Positions 38,020-46,046 of a stretch of 64,000 bases of DNA are shown here, piece by piece. Under the pieces are notes generated by a model. The model searched no databases. It saw only the letters and a program-made list of their open reading frames with translations, and had not been told where the DNA came from. Source of the DNA: Streptomyces chromofuscus. Its GTDB lineage: Bacteria; Actinomycetota; Actinomycetes; Streptomycetales; Streptomycetaceae. Location: positions 2,666,001 through 2,730,000 of the forward strand of contig NZ_CP063374.1 in the NCBI RefSeq assembly GCF_015160875.1. The letters are read 5' to 3'. How positions within the stretch are numbered: the stretch's first letter is position 1; the number at the start of each line of letters is the position of its first letter. The translations under genes were made by a program, and so were the position numbers.

Positions 38020-39072
38020 ACCGCCGTCTTCTGCACGATCGTCCCGCCGCACGTCCTCGACCGGCTCGCCCGCTCCGAGGACCCCGTTCTGGCCGGCCCC
38101 GCGCGCCGCACCCTCCAGCGCGACGCCTACGAGCGCACGCACCGTCGCCTCACCACGGTCCTCGGCGCACCGGCCGTGACCCGGCCCGCCCCGGCCGCCG
38201 AGGGCACACCGCACCGCACGATCTACGACGCCCGGCACGGTACGAGCCTGCCCGGCGAGCAGGTCCGCGGCGAGGGCGACGGTCCCGGCAGGGACGCCAC
38301 GGTCAACCGTGCCTACGCGGGCCTCGGCGCCACGTTCGAGCTGTTCCTGCGGGCCTACGGACGCGACTCGATCGACGCGGGCGGCCTCCCGCTCGACGCG
38401 ACCGTGCACTACGACGAGCAGTACAACAACGCCTTCTGGAACGGCGAGCAGATGGTCTTCGGCGACGGGGACGGCGAGATCTTCCTCGACTTCACGATCC
38501 CCATCGACGTCATCGGCCACGAACTGGCCCACGGCGTCACCCAGTACACGGCCAACCTCACCTACTTCGGCCAGCCCGGCGCCCTGAACGAGTCCGTCTC
38601 CGACGTCTTCGGCGCGCTGATCAAGCAGTACACGCTCGGCCAGACCGCCGCCGAGGCGGACTGGCTGATCGGCGCCGGCCTCCTCGCCCCGCGCGTGAGC
38701 GGGGTGGCCCTGCGCTCGATGAAGGCGCCCGGCACGGCGTACGACGACGACGTGCTCGGCAAGGACCCGCAGCCCGCGACGATGGAGGACTACGTCCGCA
38801 CCGGCCGCGACAACGGCGGTGTCCACATCAACTCCGGCATCCCCAACCACGCCTTCTACCTCGCCGCCACCGCCCTCGGCGGCAACGCCTGGGAACGGGC
38901 GGGGCAGATCTGGTACGACGTGCTGACCGGCGGTGAGCTGAAGGAGGACGCGATGTTCGCGGACTTCGCGACGCTGACCGTCGCCGCCGCGAGGGCACGG
39001 TTCGGGGACGGCAGCGAGGAACTGCGGGCGGTGTCGAAGGCCTGGGAGCAGGTCGGCGTGCGGACGCTGTAG
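38017..39072 (+). CDS. M4-family (protealysin-like) metalloprotease without signal peptide
   Basis: A 351-residue zinc protease. It has a short propeptide-like start (TAVFCTIVPPHVLDRLA), the zinc motif HELAH near residue 170, the third ligand in GALNESVSDVFGALIK, and the substrate-stabilising NSGIPNHAFYLAA. There is no export signal, as in protealysin, which is found in or around cells and is kept in check by an emfourin-type inhibitor; the next gene encodes exactly that kind of inhibitor. Substrate unknown. Confidence 0.88.
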   Translation: MTAVFCTIVPPHVLDRLARSEDPVLAGPARRTLQRDAYERTHRRLTTVLGAPAVTRPAPAAEGTPHRTIYDARHGTSLPGEQVRGEGDGPGRDATVNRAYAGLGATFELFLRAYGRDSIDAGGLPLDATVHYDEQYNNAFWNGEQMVFGDGDGEIFLDFTIPIDVIGHELAHGVTQYTANLTYFGQPGALNESVSDVFGALIKQYTLGQTAAEADWLIGAGLLAPRVSGVALRSMKAPGTAYDDDVLGKDPQPATMEDYVRTGRDNGGVHINSGIPNHAFYLAATALGGNAWERAGQIWYDVLTGGELKEDAMFADFATLTVAAARARFGDGSEELRAVSKAWEQVGVRTL

Positions 39073-39120
39073 TCCCGTACCCCGTTTCGTGCCGGACCGC
39101 TTCGTACTAGACAGGGACCC

Positions 39121-39387
39121 ATGCGTATCCAGGTACGGCGCACGGGCGGTTTCGCGGGCATCGAACGGCACGCCGAGGTGGACACCGCGGGGCGGCCCGA
39201 CGCGCACGAGTGGCACGCCCTGGCCGAGAAGGCGCTCACGGCGGGGCGGGGCGTGCCCCCCGTCGGCGTTCCGGACGGCTTCAGCTATCGGATCACCGTG
39301 GACGGGGAAACGGTGTACTGCGCGGACCCCCGGCTGACCGAGGAACAGCGCAGGCTGGTCTCGAGAGTGCTGAAGGAGGGAGCGTAA
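39121..39387 (+). CDS. Emfourin-like inhibitor of the adjacent M4 protease
   Basis: An 88-residue protein beginning MRIQVRRTGGFAGIERHAEVD, with a later YRITVDGETVYCADPRLTEEQRRLV. The R-x-GGFAG start and overall size are those of emfourin, the protealysin inhibitor. It lies 48 bases after the protease on the same strand. A weak AGGGA precedes the ATG. Confidence 0.75.
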   Translation: MRIQVRRTGGFAGIERHAEVDTAGRPDAHEWHALAEKALTAGRGVPPVGVPDGFSYRITVDGETVYCADPRLTEEQRRLVSRVLKEGA

Positions 39388-39408
39388 CTACCGTTTGCGA
39401 CCGGGGCG

Positions 39409-39447
39409 TTGACTTCCGTTACCGGCGGTACCGATGATCCGCGCATG
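39409..39447 (+). promoter_or_regulatory. Promoter of the beta-glucosidase operon, probably leaderless
   Basis: TTGACT (39409-39414), 18 bases, GATGAT (39433-39438), six bases, ATG 39445; no ribosome-binding site. Confidence 0.5.
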
Positions 39448-40749
39448 GCGACGAACCCCATACCCCCGTTCCCGGCCGGCTTCCTGTGGGGCGTCTCGAC
39501 GTCCGCGCACCAGATCGAGGGCGCGGCGCGGGTGCGCGAGCCGTCTGTCTGGGACGCCTTCACGGCCGAGCCGGGACGGGTGAAGGACGGCTCCACGGCG
39601 GCGGTGGCCTGCGACCACTACCACCGCTATCGCGAGGACGTCGCGCTCCTGGCCGGCCTGGGGGTGGACGCGTACCGCTTCTCGATCTCCTGGCCGCGCG
39701 TGCGCTCGCCCGAGGGGCTCGACTTCTACGACCGACTGGTGGACGAGCTGTGCGGGGCGGGCGTGCGGCCGGTCCCGACGCTCTTCCACTGGGACCTGCC
39801 GGTGGGTCTCGACTGGCTGCAGCGGGACACGGCGTCGCGGTTCGCGGAGTACGTGTCGGTGGTGGCGGAGCGCCTCGGCGACCGCGTCACGAAGTGGATC
39901 ACGCTCAACGAGCCCGCCGAGCACACCCTGCTCGGCCATGCTCTCGGCGTCCACGCGCCGGGCAGGCGGCTGTTGTTCGACGCGCTGCCGGTCGCCCACC
40001 ACCAGCTCCTGGCGCACGGGCTGGCGGTCCGGGCCCTGCGCGCGGCCGGCGCGGCGGACATCGGCATCGCCAACTCGCACGGCCCGACCTGGCCGGCGTC
40101 GCGGGAAAGCGCCGATGTGGAGGCGGCGGAGCTCTACGACGTCCTGCTGAACCGGCTGTTCGCCGACCCGGTGCTGCTGGGCGAGTACCCGCCGGGCATC
40201 GGGGAGTCGATGCCGGGGGACATGGCGTCCGACCTGAAGGTCATCGCGGAGCCGGTCGACTGGTACGGCGTGAACTACTACGCGCCGAGGCGGGTCGGGG
40301 CGCCGGAGGGCGCGGAGATCGAGTTCGGCGGGGTGCGGTTGCCGGCCGAGCTGCCGTTCTCGGTGCGGGACATCGAGGGCGTGCCGGTGACGGACTTCGG
40401 CTGGCCGGTGGTGCCGGAAGGGCTGACCGAGCTGCTCACCGGCTTCCGGGACCGGTACGGCGAGCGGCTGCCACCGGTGGTGATCACCGAGAACGGGTGC
40501 TCGTACGAAGGGCTCGACGACCAGGAGCGGATCGCCTACCTCGACGGTCATGTGCGGGCGCTGCACGCGGCGTCGGCGGCGGGGGTGGACGTGCGCGGGT
40601 ACTTCGTGTGGTCACTGCTGGACAACTTCGAGTGGGCGGAGGGGTACGCCCGCCGCTTCGGCCTCGTGCACGTGGACTTCGAGACGCTGCAGCGGACTCC
40701 GAAGGCCTCGTACCACTGGTTCCGGGACATGCTGCGGGCCCAGAGATGA
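39445..40749 (+). CDS. Beta-glucosidase (GH1)
   Basis: A 434-residue retaining glycosidase. FPAGFLWGVSTSAHQIEGA forms the glycone site; TLNEP (about residue 153) carries the acid/base Glu and ITENG (about 350) the nucleophile; VWSLLDNFEWAEGYARRFGL closes the active site. No signal peptide, so it works on imported disaccharides. The end overlaps the MFS gene by ATGA, making an uptake-and-hydrolysis pair. A GTG 12 codons upstream is possible but would lie within the promoter. Confidence 0.92.
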   Translation: MATNPIPPFPAGFLWGVSTSAHQIEGAARVREPSVWDAFTAEPGRVKDGSTAAVACDHYHRYREDVALLAGLGVDAYRFSISWPRVRSPEGLDFYDRLVDELCGAGVRPVPTLFHWDLPVGLDWLQRDTASRFAEYVSVVAERLGDRVTKWITLNEPAEHTLLGHALGVHAPGRRLLFDALPVAHHQLLAHGLAVRALRAAGAADIGIANSHGPTWPASRESADVEAAELYDVLLNRLFADPVLLGEYPPGIGESMPGDMASDLKVIAEPVDWYGVNYYAPRRVGAPEGAEIEFGGVRLPAELPFSVRDIEGVPVTDFGWPVVPEGLTELLTGFRDRYGERLPPVVITENGCSYEGLDDQERIAYLDGHVRALHAASAAGVDVRGYFVWSLLDNFEWAEGYARRFGLVHVDFETLQRTPKASYHWFRDMLRAQR

Positions 40750-41993
40750 AGGGCGGGGCGACCGCCCCGGGCGAGCCCGTCGAACGGGTCGGCCGTGGCT
40801 GGACGGCATCGCTCGCGCTGGCCAACGTGGCGATCTGGGTGGGCTGGTACGGCCCGTTGCAGATCCTGCTGGCCCAGCAGGCGGAGGACTTCGCGCCCGG
40901 CACCGGGATGTCGAAGGAGACGCTGCTGGCCTGGGTGACGGGCGCGGGGGCGGCCGTGTCCCTGCTGGCCAACCCGTTCTTCGGCGCGCTGTCGGACCGC
41001 ACCACGGCGCGCCGGGGCCGCCGCAGCCCGTGGATCGTGGCCGGTGCGGTGGGCGGCGCGCTGTCGCTGCTGCTGCTCGCCGGGGCGGGCGGGCCGTGGA
41101 CCGTGGCGGCCGGCTGGTGTCTGGTCCAGCTGACCCTGAACGCGGCCTTCGCGGCGGTGACGGCGGCGGTGCCGGACCGGGTGCCGCGGCGGCAACGCGG
41201 GGCCGTGGGCGGCTGGCTGGGCGCGGCGCAGATCCTCGGGGCGGTCGCCGGCACGGGACTGGCGACGGCGGCGGGCGGGATCGCGGCGGGGTACGCGGCG
41301 TGCGCGGTGTTCGCCGTGGCGGGCGTGCTGCCGTACGTGCTCCGGTACCCGGACCTGCGGCTCGGGGACGGGGACCGGCGGCCGTGGTCCGCGAGGGCGT
41401 TCGTCACGGGCTTCTGGCTGAGCCCGCGCCGCCACCCGGACTTCGGCTGGGCCTGGCTGACCCGCTTCCTGATCAACCTCAGCAACGCGCTGGTGATCCT
41501 CTACCTGCTGTACTACCTGCGCGACCGCCTGCACCACGACGACCCCGAGCAGGGCGTCCTCGTCCTGACCGCCGTGCACGGCGTGGCGCTGCTGGCCACG
41601 GTCGTGGTGGGCGGCGTCTGGTCGGACCGGGTCGGCCGCCGCAAGCCGTTCGTGCACTGGTCCGGGGTGCTGATGGCGGCGGCCACCGCCCTGCTCGCCG
41701 CGTGGCAGACCTGGCCGGGCGCGATCGTCGTGGCGGCGCTGCTCGGCGTCGGCCTCGGGGTCTTCATGTCGGTCGACTTCGCGCTGATGACCGACGTCCT
41801 GCCGAAGGCCCTGGACCGCGGCAAGGACCTCGGCGTCATCAACGTGGCCAACGCCCTGCCGCAGGTCGCGGCCCCCGCGCTGGCCGCGCCGATCGTCGTC
41901 CACCTGGGCGGATACCGGGTGCTGTACCTGGTGGCGGCGGCCGTGGGGCTGGCGGGGGCGGTGCTGGTGGGCCGGATCCGGGGCGTCGACTAG
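40746..41993 (+). CDS. MFS transporter of the sugar-importer (GPH/SLC45-like) type
   Basis: A 415-residue protein with about 12 helices. The loop GALSDRTTARRGRRSPWIVAGA after helix 2 and SDRVGRRKPFVHWSG after helix 8 are repeated motif A-like segments; the first resembles the sugar/cation symporters of the SUC/GPH group. Co-translation with the intracellular GH1 enzyme points to import of a beta-linked disaccharide. The gene ends in CTAG, directly followed by a hairpin and a MITE-like element. Confidence 0.85.
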   Translation: MKGGATAPGEPVERVGRGWTASLALANVAIWVGWYGPLQILLAQQAEDFAPGTGMSKETLLAWVTGAGAAVSLLANPFFGALSDRTTARRGRRSPWIVAGAVGGALSLLLLAGAGGPWTVAAGWCLVQLTLNAAFAAVTAAVPDRVPRRQRGAVGGWLGAAQILGAVAGTGLATAAGGIAAGYAACAVFAVAGVLPYVLRYPDLRLGDGDRRPWSARAFVTGFWLSPRRHPDFGWAWLTRFLINLSNALVILYLLYYLRDRLHHDDPEQGVLVLTAVHGVALLATVVVGGVWSDRVGRRKPFVHWSGVLMAAATALLAAWQTWPGAIVVAALLGVGLGVFMSVDFALMTDVLPKALDRGKDLGVINVANALPQVAAPALAAPIVVHLGGYRVLYLVAAAVGLAGAVLVGRIRGVD

Positions 41994-41994
41994 G

Positions 41995-42035
41995 GCCTGT
42001 CGTCCGGGTCGGGCCGCCCGGTCCGCGCGACAGGC
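41995..42035 (+). terminator. Hairpin after the MFS gene
   Basis: GCCTGTCG (41995-42002) pairs with CGACAGGC (42028-42035), with an inner CCGGG/CCCGG stem. It starts within two bases of the stop codon. A related GCCTGTCG motif also begins at the stop codon of the adenine deaminase (53530-53541). Confidence 0.6.
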
Positions 42036-42036
42036 A

Positions 42037-42205
42037 CCAGTGCCGCGGCAGGCAACGTTTGCCCGGCAAGGAGCGGCGTCCGGTGCGTGCTCTCGACGTG
42101 CCGGCCGGAAGCCCTCGTACGGGATGTACTTGGGCTTCCGGCCGGTGCGGCGAGAGGGCGTGCCGGGCGTCGGGACGGGGTGAACGTTGCCTGTCGCGGC
42201 ACTAG
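42037..42205. mobile_element. MITE-like element with 21-base terminal inverted repeats
   Basis: AGTGCCGCGGCAGGCAACGTT at 42039-42059 matches the reverse complement of 42183-42203 at 20 of 21 positions. Inside, 42101-42114 and 42132-42145 are perfect 14-base arms within a longer imperfect hairpin (CTCTCG 42090-42095 with CGAGAG 42151-42156). The tetranucleotides at the ends are CCAG (42037-42040) and CTAG (42202-42205), compatible with a degenerate CTAG target duplication. There is no coding capacity for a transposase. The right end supplies the stop codon of era. Confidence 0.6.
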
Positions 42206-43155
42206 AAGCCCAGCTTGCGCAGCTGCTTCGGATCCCGCTGCCAGTCCTTCGCCACCTTCACGTGCAGGTCCAGGAAGACGGGCGTGCCGAGCAGCGCCTC
42301 GATCTGGCGGCGGGACTTGATGCCGACCTCCTTCAGGCGCTTGCCCTTGGGGCCGATGATGATGCCCTTCTGGCTGGGGCGTTCGATGTAGACGTTGGCG
42401 TGGATGTCGAGCAGGGGCTTGTCGGCGGGGCGGTCCTCGCGCGGCAGCATCTCCTCCACGACGACGGCGATGGAGTGCGGCAGCTCGTCGCGTACGCCCT
42501 CCAGCGCGGCCTCCCGGATCAGTTCCGCGATCATGACCTGCTCGGGCTCGTCGGTCAGATCGCCCTCGGGGTAGAGGGCCGGGCCCTCGGGGAGCAGCGG
42601 GACGAGGAGGTCCGCGAGCAGGTTCACCTGCTTGTCCCCCACCGCCGACACCGGGACGATCTCCGCCCATTCGATGCCGAGCTCCTTGCCGAGCTGGTCG
42701 ATGGCGATCAGCTGCTCGGCCAGCGCCTTGCTGTCGACCAGGTCGGTCTTCGTGACGACGGCGACCTTAGGCGTCTTCCTGATCCCGGCGAGTTCCTTGG
42801 CGATGAACCGGTCGCCGGGGCCGATCTTCTCGTTCGCCGGCAGACAGAAGCCGATCACGTCGACCTCGGCCCACGTGGTGCGCACCACGTCGTTCAGCCG
42901 CTCGCCGAGCAGGGTGCGCGGCTTGTGCAGGCCCGGGGTGTCCACCAGGATCAGCTGGGCGTCGGGCCGGTGGACGATGCCGCGCACCGTGTGCCGCGTG
43001 GTCTGCGGCTGGTTCGCGGTGATCGCGACCTTCTGCCCGACCAGTGCGTTCGTAAGGGTGGACTTGCCCGCGTTGGGGCGGCCCACGAAGCAGGCGAAGC
43101 CGGCCCGGTGGACAGTCTCGGCCGGCTGCTCGGATGACGGGGTACGAACGCTCAT
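42202..43155 (-). CDS. era: GTPase Era, 16S rRNA maturation factor
   Basis: A 317-residue protein binding GTP and the 3' end of 16S rRNA in 30S assembly. G1 GRPNAGKST, G3 DTPGLHKP and G4 TKTD are intact; the C-terminal KH domain has KGIIIGPKGKRLKEVG (about residue 270). ATG 43155 is taken because AGGGAG is ten bases upstream; ATG 43164 is only two bases from it. Last gene of the phoH-ybeY-CBS-mmcQ-deaminase-like-era run. Its stop codon falls in the right end of a MITE-like repeat. Confidence 0.95.
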   Translation of the reverse strand: MSVRTPSSEQPAETVHRAGFACFVGRPNAGKSTLTNALVGQKVAITANQPQTTRHTVRGIVHRPDAQLILVDTPGLHKPRTLLGERLNDVVRTTWAEVDVIGFCLPANEKIGPGDRFIAKELAGIRKTPKVAVVTKTDLVDSKALAEQLIAIDQLGKELGIEWAEIVPVSAVGDKQVNLLADLLVPLLPEGPALYPEGDLTDEPEQVMIAELIREAALEGVRDELPHSIAVVVEEMLPREDRPADKPLLDIHANVYIERPSQKGIIIGPKGKRLKEVGIKSRRQIEALLGTPVFLDLHVKVAKDWQRDPKQLRKLGF

Positions 43156-43234
43156 GGCGCCCATTCTCCCTGATCGCCGAAGCCCCGCCGTACAGACGGG
43201 GTGAGGTGCCGCCGAGGACGGCCCCGGCGCCGCC

Positions 43235-43588
43235 TCAGCCTGCGGAGACGGTGAGCCGCACCACGCCGTCCGGCCCGGCCACCAGCACCGGCGTCCGCGG
43301 GCCGCCCAGATCCCGCACGGCCGCCCGGTCCTCGGCCGACGCCTCCTCCGCCTCGGTGACGACCGCCGCCGCCTCCAGCGACTTCGCCCCGGACGCGACC
43401 GCCATGGCCACCGCCGTCCGTAGGGCGCTGAGCTTCAGCGAGTCCAGGTCGACGGTCCCGGCGACGTACGTGCGCCCCGTCTCGTCCCGTACGGCGGCCC
43501 CCTCGGGCACACCGTTGCGGGCCCGGGCCGAACGGGCCAGGGTGACGATCTTGCGGTCCTCGGGGTCGAGCGCGTTGCTGTCGGTCAT
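43235..43588 (-). CDS. Cytidine-deaminase-like protein lacking the zinc site
   Basis: A 117-residue protein at the position usually annotated as cytidine deaminase in Streptomyces. The fold-like pattern is there (DRKIVTLARSARARNGVPEGAAVRDETGRTYVAGTVDLDSLKLSALRTAVAMAVASGAKS, in parts), but the His/Cys-Ala-Glu motif is replaced by a Leu/Ser/Ala stretch and there is no PCxxC; the protein has no Cys at all. It therefore cannot bind the catalytic zinc. It may be a structural or regulatory relic of the deaminase family. Confidence 0.7.
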   Translation of the reverse strand: MTDSNALDPEDRKIVTLARSARARNGVPEGAAVRDETGRTYVAGTVDLDSLKLSALRTAVAMAVASGAKSLEAAAVVTEAEEASAEDRAAVRDLGGPRTPVLVAGPDGVVRLTVSAG

Positions 43589-43619
43589 GCCCCGAGCATA
43601 CGGAGCCCGGTGCCCCGGT

Positions 43620-43979
43620 TCAGGGCCGGTCCAGGCGGAGCCGCTCGGCGCGCGGCAGCCCGGCCACGACCAGGTCGTAGGAGTCCTCGATCAGCTCCCG
43701 GACCAGCCGGTCGGGCAGCGGGCCGTCCACCGTGACGGTGTTCCAGTGCCGCTTGTTCATGTGCCAGCCGGGGGTGATCAGGCCGGGGTGGTCGGCGCGC
43801 AGGCGTACCGCGTCCTCGGGGTCGCACTTGAGGTTCACGGTGAGGGGGCGGGCGTCCAGGACGCTCAGCGCGAACATCTTGCCCAGCACCTTGAACACCG
43901 AGGCCTCCGGGCCGAAGGGGAAGTCCTCGACGGCCGCGTTGAAGGACAGGCAGAAGACCCGCAGCTCCTGGGGCGTCAC
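43620..43979 (-). CDS. MmcQ/YjbR-family DNA-binding-fold protein
   Basis: A 119-residue protein with the CyaY-like YjbR fold: FCLSFNAAVEDFPFGPEASVFKVLGKMFAL, then LKCDPEDAVRLRADHPGLITPGWHMNKRHWNTVTVDG, and a helical end (LVRELIEDSYDLVVAGLP). Function is not established. The GTG start has AGGAG upstream, and this initiation region is the last member of a 13-unit repeat array that fills the whole gap to the CBS gene. Confidence 0.85.
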   Translation of the reverse strand: MTPQELRVFCLSFNAAVEDFPFGPEASVFKVLGKMFALSVLDARPLTVNLKCDPEDAVRLRADHPGLITPGWHMNKRHWNTVTVDGPLPDRLVRELIEDSYDLVVAGLPRAERLRLDRP

Positions 43980-44235
43980 ACCGACTCCTGTGGCATCACA
44001 CCGGCTCCTCGGACGTCACTCCGCTCCTTGAGCCTCACTCCGGCTCCTCCGGCGTCACACCGGCTCCTCGGACGTCACTCCGCTCCTTGAGCCTCACTCC
44101 CGCTCCTCCGACGTCACACCGGCTCCTCGGACGTCACTCCGCTCCTTGAGCCTCACTCCCGCTCCTCCGACGTCACTCCCGCTCCTCCGGCGTCACTCCC
44201 GCTCCTCCGGCGTCACTCCCGCTCCTCCGGCGTCA
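43979..44235. repeat. 13-unit tandem array of 19-20 bp repeats between mmcQ and the CBS gene
   Basis: Units (plus strand) are of the form C-A/T-CC(C/G)GCTCCTC(C/G)G(A/G)CGTCA. A 59-base superunit (20+19+20) occurs three times (43999-44057, 44058-44116, 44117-44175), followed by three 20-base units, the last two or three identical (44176-44235). The array begins at the GTG of mmcQ and ends in the stop of the CBS gene. On the coding (minus) strand each unit reads GGAGGAGC, a few bases, then GTGACG, so each mimics the ribosome site and start of mmcQ. Confidence 0.9.
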
Positions 44236-45540
44236 CTCCGGCTTCGGATCCTCCTCCGGCGGAGCGGCGGGGGCCACCGGCTCCACCAGGACGGTCACGA
44301 TCTTGTTCCGGCGGCCGGCGGCGGCCTCGGCCGTCAGCCGCAGCTCCCGGCTGTCGGGCAGCTCGACCACGGACGTCGCGCCCGCGATGGGCACCCGGCC
44401 CAGCGCCTTCGCCAGCAGCCCGCCGACGGTCTCCACGTCCTCGTCGTCGTACGACTCCAGCCCGTACAGCTCGCCCAGGTCGCCGATGTCCAGACGGGCG
44501 GTGACCCGGTAGCGGTCCTCGCCGAGGGGCTCGACGGGCGGCAGCTCGCGATCGTACTCGTCGGTGATCTCGCCGACGATCTCCTCCAGGATGTCCTCGA
44601 TGGTGACGATCCCGGCCGTGCCGCCGTACTCGTCGATGACGACCGCGACGTGGTTGCGCTGCTTCTGCATCTCGCGCAGCAGGTCACCGGCGTTCTTGGT
44701 GTCCGGCACGAAGACGGCCGGCCGCATGGCCGTCGAGACCAGCTCGCTCTCGGCCTCCCGGCTGATGTGCGTCTTGCGGACCAGGTCCTTCAGGTACACG
44801 ATCCCCACGATGTCGTCCTCGCTCTCGCCGGTGACCGGGATGCGCGAGAAACCGGACCGGAGCGCGAGGGTCAGGGCCTGGCGGATGGTCTTGTAGCGTT
44901 CGATGACCACGAGGTCGGTGCGCGGGACCATCACCTCCCGCACGAGGGTGTCGCCCAGCTCGAAGACCGAGTGCACCATGCGGCGCTCCTCGTCCTCGAT
45001 GAGGGACTCCTTCTCGGCGAGGTCGACCAGCGCGCGCAGCTCCGCCTCGGAGGCGAAGGGGCCGCGCCGGAAGCCCTTGCCGGGGGTGAGCGCGTTGCCG
45101 ATGAGGATCAGCAGGGACGGGACCGGGCCCATGATCCGGGCGAGCGGAAGGAGCACGTACGCCGCCGCGGTGGCCGTGCTGAGGGGGTGCTGGCGGCCGA
45201 TGGTGCGCGGGGAGACACCGACCGCGACGTACGAGACGAGGACCATGACCGCGATGGCGATCAGCAGCGCCTCGGTGGTGCTGGCGAACTCGTTCAGGCA
45301 GGCGTACGTGACCAGGGCGGCGGCGGCCATCTCGCAGGCGACGCGGACCAGCAGCGCCACATTGAGGTAGCGGGTGGGGTCGGCGGCGACCTGGGCGAGC
45401 TTGGCGCTGCCGCGCCGGCCGGAGCGCACGGCCTCCTCGGCACGGAAGCTGGAGACGCGGGCGAGTCCGGCTTCCGCGCAGGCGGCGAGCCAGGCGACGA
45501 CGACCAGGGCGACGGCGCCGGTGACCAGCGGGATGCTCAT
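44233..45540 (-). CDS. CNNM/hemolysin-C-family membrane protein with CBS pair
   Basis: A 435-residue protein: an N-terminal DUF21 membrane domain with about four helices (1-180; [17 protein letters not shown]), a CBS pair (about 205-325; [21 protein letters not shown] ... [13 protein letters not shown], [26 protein letters not shown]) and a C-terminal CorC/HlyC domain ([17 protein letters not shown]). Relatives act in magnesium or cobalt transport. It overlaps ybeY (ATGA). The stop codon is the first base set of the repeat array that leads to mmcQ. Confidence 0.9.
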   Translation of the reverse strand: MSIPLVTGAVALVVVAWLAACAEAGLARVSSFRAEEAVRSGRRGSAKLAQVAADPTRYLNVALLVRVACEMAAAALVTYACLNEFASTTEALLIAIAVMVLVSYVAVGVSPRTIGRQHPLSTATAAAYVLLPLARIMGPVPSLLILIGNALTPGKGFRRGPFASEAELRALVDLAEKESLIEDEERRMVHSVFELGDTLVREVMVPRTDLVVIERYKTIRQALTLALRSGFSRIPVTGESEDDIVGIVYLKDLVRKTHISREAESELVSTAMRPAVFVPDTKNAGDLLREMQKQRNHVAVVIDEYGGTAGIVTIEDILEEIVGEITDEYDRELPPVEPLGEDRYRVTARLDIGDLGELYGLESYDDEDVETVGGLLAKALGRVPIAGATSVVELPDSRELRLTAEAAAGRRNKIVTVLVEPVAPAAPPEEDPKPE

Positions 45541-46034
45541 GACACGGTGGGGGCCGGGGAGGGACCGGTGAGGCCCTTCTCGGCACGCCAGCCGTCCACG
45601 ATGGCCGCCTGCAGGCCGAACATCTCGGCCTTCTCGTCGGGTTCCTCGTGGTCGTACCCCAGCAGGTGCAGCACTCCGTGGACGGTGAGCAGCTGGAGCT
45701 CCTCGTCCATGGAGTGCCGCGTCGGCGCCTCGGCGCCCTGCTTGGCCGCGACCTCCGGGCACAGCACGATGTCGCCGAGCAGTCCGTGCGGTGGCTCGTC
45801 GTCGTCCTTCGACGGCGGGCGCAGCTCGTCCATCGGGAACGACATGACGTCGGTCGGTCCCGGCAGGTCCATCCACTGGATGTGCAGCTGCTCCATGGCG
45901 TCGGCGTCCACGACGATCACCGAGAGCTCGGAGAGCGGGTGGATGCGCATCCGTGCGAGCGCGTAGCGGGCGACGTCGAGGATCGCCTGCTCGTCGACCT
46001 CGGTTCCGGACTCGTTGTTGACGTCGATCGACAT
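45537..46034 (-). CDS. ybeY: Endoribonuclease YbeY (rRNA maturation)
   Basis: A 165-residue metalloprotein with the zinc motif H-x3-H-x5-H in [11 protein letters not shown] near residue 122 and the conserved [11 protein letters not shown] near residue 62. It processes rRNA ends and takes part in ribosome quality control. It sits 12 bases after phoH and overlaps the CBS gene, the usual order phoH-ybeY-CBS-era. Confidence 0.94.
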   Translation of the reverse strand: MSIDVNNESGTEVDEQAILDVARYALARMRIHPLSELSVIVVDADAMEQLHIQWMDLPGPTDVMSFPMDELRPPSKDDDEPPHGLLGDIVLCPEVAAKQGAEAPTRHSMDEELQLLTVHGVLHLLGYDHEEPDEKAEMFGLQAAIVDGWRAEKGLTGPSPAPTVS

Positions 46035-46046
46035 GGTCGTGCTGGT

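Noticed and set aside
43979..44235. CRISPR array
   Set aside because: The repeats are contiguous 19-20 bp units with no unique spacers and no cas genes nearby.
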